A DNA stretch of 25,715 bases, from the NCBI RefSeq assembly GCF_000485595.1, contig NW_014577509.1, positions 175,922 to 201,636 on the forward strand, in the 5' to 3' direction. Origin of the DNA: Priapulus caudatus (Eukaryota; Priapulida; Priapulimorpha; Priapulimorphida; Priapulidae). The translations under genes and the position numbers were made by a program. The notes under the pieces were generated by a model. That model did no database searches, had not been told where the DNA came from, and worked only from the letters and a program-made list of their open reading frames with translations. This document shows positions 25,104 through 25,715 of this stretch, piece by piece (within the stretch, counting starts at the first letter, position 1; each line of letters starts with the position of its first letter).

Positions 25104-25715
25104 TAAAATGAAGCCAGGCTCCTGAGTATTATACGTACCAGCACAAATTCCACTTTTATGAAACTATGAAAAATAGGAGTAGATGTTTGATTACCTTGCC
25201 GACTCTAGCAATTGATTGTTGTGACTTGAGTGTGTCTATGTCTTTCTGGTGGACCGCTGTTTCTGCTACGCATTCGGTCGTCAATGTATTCTGTAGCTTT
25301 GTTGAGGATGACAGCTCGTGATGCCTGTTCAAAACAATTAAATAAACACCTAATTACTAATCAAATTTGTGGTTTTGCTTCTCAATGGTAGCATTAAATT
25401 TCATGCTACTATTGATACATAACAGCATAATTACTATAGGGGAGTGATGTGTGTGTTTACTGGCCTCACAGAAATGCCTTTCAGAACTACCAGGTCTGCA
25501 TTCCAACGTTATACTCGGCATGGCTGTTACTCAGTGGCGGTGCCTGCGGGGCCGTTTAAAGCGCTTCACAATGCGATCCAAACGCTAATTTCTCCAGTAC
25601 TGAGACTAGCAAATACTCGTGCTAGCATAATCATACTACCTTATGGCAAAATAAACTCTAGTTCCTCCCATTGTCACTGCCGCGTCTGTCTTCATAAAAG
25701 GCTATGTTTTGAAAA
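25104..25715. other. Intergenic sequence to the end of the window
   Basis: Nothing recognised in any frame. Confidence 0.5.

Noticed and set aside
1-25715. CRISPR arrays, rRNA genes, prokaryotic operons, phage or defence systems
   Set aside because: The window is eukaryotic; no regularly spaced repeats with unique spacers, rRNA sequence or compact gene clusters were seen.

Overview
The window is nuclear DNA from an intron-rich animal, most likely a marine-type invertebrate. It has GT-AG introns, long introns full of transposon relics, CT/GA microsatellites and TTAGG(G)-like tracts. The host species cannot be named from the sequence. It holds one recognisable gene on the + strand: an orthologue of SCYL1 (SCY1-like pseudokinase 1, N-terminal kinase-like protein), a HEAT-repeat pseudokinase of Golgi/COPI trafficking. 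Twenty coding exons can be placed between 5567 and 21088, from Met-Trp-Phe-Phe at the start to Arg-Lys-Leu-Asn-stop at the end. About 817 residues are visible. Roughly 75-80 more (the C-lobe of the pseudokinase domain) are absent because exon 7 lies across a run of Ns at 13584-13608; only its last five codons survive to the right of the gap.

Layout. Positions 1-2435 are a giant imperfect inverted repeat (arms at least ~690 nt, GC-rich core). Positions ~2390-3260 are a second palindrome built from GTACC-rich units, and a related copy recurs at ~23180-23380. Positions 3407-4971 are a long-terminal-inverted-repeat element. Positions 5019-5146 are a GA microsatellite, followed by the presumed promoter and 5' UTR. 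The SCYL1 homologue occupies 5567-21141 up to its poly(A) signal. Its first intron (4.7 kb) holds a TIR element with a foldback nested in it, a CT microsatellite and a 208-nt direct repeat. Intron 2 holds two clean non-autonomous DNA transposons (pogo-like and hAT-like). Intron 7, just after the gap, holds another short TIR element. Intron 14 holds a ~1.1 kb dispersed repeat, and a partial inverted copy of it lies in the 3' flank at 24535-25103. The 3' flank also holds a ~1.25 kb TIR element (21545-22794) and a second CT microsatellite.

No second protein gene, rRNA, intact tRNA, CRISPR array or bacterial-type operon is visible. The long Ser-Leu open frames are microsatellite artefacts. The most useful observations are the gene-model gap with its diagnostic exon remnant, a GC-AG intron, the indel-rich foldback at the start of the window (element or assembly artefact), and a set of well-delimited MITE-like elements.
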